Shown here one piece after another: positions 62,868 through 64,000 of a stretch of DNA of 64,000 bases; position 1 is the stretch's first letter; each line of letters starts with the position of its first letter. Source of the stretch: Actinoplanes flavus (GTDB taxonomy: Bacteria > Actinomycetota > Actinomycetes > Mycobacteriales > Micromonosporaceae). The stretch covers positions 51,231 to 115,230 of the forward strand of contig NZ_JAGFNS010000005.1 of the NCBI RefSeq assembly GCF_017592555.1, written 5' to 3'. The translations under genes were made by a program, and so were the position numbers. The notes below the pieces were generated by a model. That model saw only the letters and a list, made by a program, of their open reading frames with translations. It was not told the DNA's origin and made no database searches.

Positions 62868-63919
62868 CCTATCCGGATCGGGACGGGGCCTGGCGGCCAC
62901 GACCGGCGCAGCGGCCCGAGGAGGAGACCACCCAGCCGTTCCAGGCCCTTCCACCGCCGCCGTCGATCTTCGCGCCGCCGCCGGTGGCCGTGCCGCGCCC
63001 GGAGGCCCCGGTCGCGCCGGTGGCCGCCGAGCCGGTCGCGCCGGCCCCACAGGAGACAGAGACGGCTGACCCGGTGGCACGGCGGCTGGCGGCGCCCGCG
63101 GTGACCAGCGCACCGCTGGCCGCGCCGAGCGCGCTGGCCGTCGGCGTGCCATCGGTCGCCGACCGGCCGGACAGTGGCGGGCCGCCGCCGGAGGGCGGTG
63201 CCGAGGCGGCGGCCGATGCCCGGGTCGCTCCCTCCGGGCGGATGCACCGGCTGCACGCCGGCCGGCACACCATCTCCCGGGCCACGCTCAAGAGGATCAC
63301 CGTGGCGCCCTCGACCGGCGCCGGCCTGATCATCGGCCGCGACCGGCAGCACGCCGCGGTCCCGTTGCGCCTGTTCACCCCCGAGCCGGTACGCGTGACG
63401 CTGGTCGGCGGCGTCTGGGCCGCCCAGCTGGTGGTCTTCCGGGCGTTCTCGATGGGCGCCCGGGTGACCGTGGTGACCGACGAGCCGCACGCGTGGGCTG
63501 GGTTCGGTGAGCGGGCGACCGGCCGGCACAACCGGCTGCGCGTGCTCGACGGCCCGCCGGGACCGGCCGGGCCGGGCACCGCGCAGACGCCGATGCTCAC
63601 CGTCTACGACCTCGGGATGACCGGGCCGGCGGCGACCACACCGCTCGGCCCGTGGCGCAGCCAGCTCACCGTCCTGCGCCAACTGGACCGGTCCGGTGTG
63701 CCGGCCCTGCAGGACGCCCAGGTCGTCCTGTTGCAGCGCCTCGGCGGCGACGAGGCGGCGCTGGTCTCCTCGGCGCTGCGGCTGCGCCCGCACAGCAGCC
63801 AGTTCCTGCAGTTCATGGCGGACGACATGATGGCCCTGATCGACGAGGGAACGGACCGCTACCTGTTCCTCGCGCAGACCGAGGCCGAGCACCGGGAGGT
63901 CGGCGCCCCGCGGCGCTGA
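62864..63919 (+). CDS. T7SS-associated protein with proline-rich N-terminus
   Basis: 351 residues from ATG 62864. The N-terminal 120 residues are Pro/Ala-rich and disordered. The C-terminal domain (LIIGRDRQHAAVPLRLFTPE, LVVFRAFSMGARVTVVTDE, VLLQRLGGDEAALVSSALRL) is a compact alpha/beta fold without an enzyme motif. It is coupled to the EccE-like gene, and similar proteins follow eccE in Micromonosporaceae ESX loci. A Trp- and His-rich hinge precedes the last part. Confidence 0.65.
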   Translation: MTYPDRDGAWRPRPAQRPEEETTQPFQALPPPPSIFAPPPVAVPRPEAPVAPVAAEPVAPAPQETETADPVARRLAAPAVTSAPLAAPSALAVGVPSVADRPDSGGPPPEGGAEAAADARVAPSGRMHRLHAGRHTISRATLKRITVAPSTGAGLIIGRDRQHAAVPLRLFTPEPVRVTLVGGVWAAQLVVFRAFSMGARVTVVTDEPHAWAGFGERATGRHNRLRVLDGPPGPAGPGTAQTPMLTVYDLGMTGPAATTPLGPWRSQLTVLRQLDRSGVPALQDAQVVLLQRLGGDEAALVSSALRLRPHSSQFLQFMADDMMALIDEGTDRYLFLAQTEAEHREVGAPRR

Positions 63920-63933
63920 ACCAGCGCCGCGGG

Positions 63934-63955
63934 CCGCCCGCACGTCAGCGGGCGG
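63934..63955. terminator. Hairpin after T7SS-associated gene
   Basis: CCGCCCGC (63934-63941) with GCGGGCGG (63948-63955), six-base loop, 15 bases after the stop. GC-rich without T tract. Confidence 0.55.
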
Positions 63956-64000
63956 GCGGCGTCCACGCCAGCTGAACCACCCCGGACCCCTGGTTACGGG

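Overview
The window is high-GC DNA with many GTG starts, 4-base start/stop overlaps, probable leaderless transcripts, a c-di-AMP-type riboswitch before an NlpC/P60 gene and a type VII secretion (ESX) locus. Together these point to an actinomycete, most likely of the Micromonosporaceae (Actinoplanes-like). The family placement is an inference. No rRNA, CRISPR array, intact transposon or intact tRNA was found.

Layout. 1-4.4 kb: sulfur-stress genes (MBL-rhodanese persulfide dioxygenase-like protein, two MFS carriers, an ArsR-rhodanese sensor, a TusA-like protein, a MarR regulator). 4.4-8.8 kb: small redox, ArsR/SRPBCC and metal genes, two of them frameshifted, ending in a CmtR-like sensor with a CDF-type carrier. 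9-11.4 kb: a three-gene cassette of a His-rich small membrane protein ending in Arg-Ile, an alpha/beta-hydrolase without its catalytic serine, and a helical-toroid-like secreted protein. 11.6-42.5 kb: a copper/heavy-metal resistance region. It holds two P1B-ATPases (CPH and CPC types), two CopZ-like chaperones, two CsoR repressors with at least five CsoR-like boxes, CueP, YcnI, DUF305, a cysteine-synthase-like/MFS pair, two DHA2 MFS pumps and TetR regulators. It also has an NlpC/P60 hydrolase behind a riboswitch and an orphan FliF-C-like membrane protein. A third His-rich protein plus pseudo-hydrolase pair lies at 31.7-33 kb. A second, decayed copy of the three-gene cassette lies at 40.3-42.3 kb.

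42.5-52.2 kb: accessory DNA with unfamiliar genes. These are a TOPRIM-motif protein with a 401-residue companion, an XRE-ImmA/IrrE metallopeptidase coupled to a protein with a tRNA-guanine-transglycosylase-like zinc motif, and a tyrosine integrase. The segment ends at a 3' fragment of tRNA-Pro(GGG) followed by a strong hairpin. A second diverged tRNA-Pro fragment 1.1 kb further on and an integrase remnant between them suggest repeated integration. Much of the window to the left may therefore be mobile, with its other end outside the window. 54-64 kb: probable chromosomal backbone with ESX-type genes (a kinase-N-lobe-like membrane protein with Pro-Ala repeats, a beta-helix/EccA-like AAA ATPase, EccE-like and associated proteins). 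A GT39-like/GT2 cellulose-synthase-like/GH26-like exopolysaccharide module lies inside this locus.

The least described element I see is the repeated pairing of a His-rich small protein, always ending in the DNA string CGCATATAG, with a catalytically dead alpha/beta-hydrolase, found three times inside a copper region. A fourth small protein of the same type sits next to DUF305.
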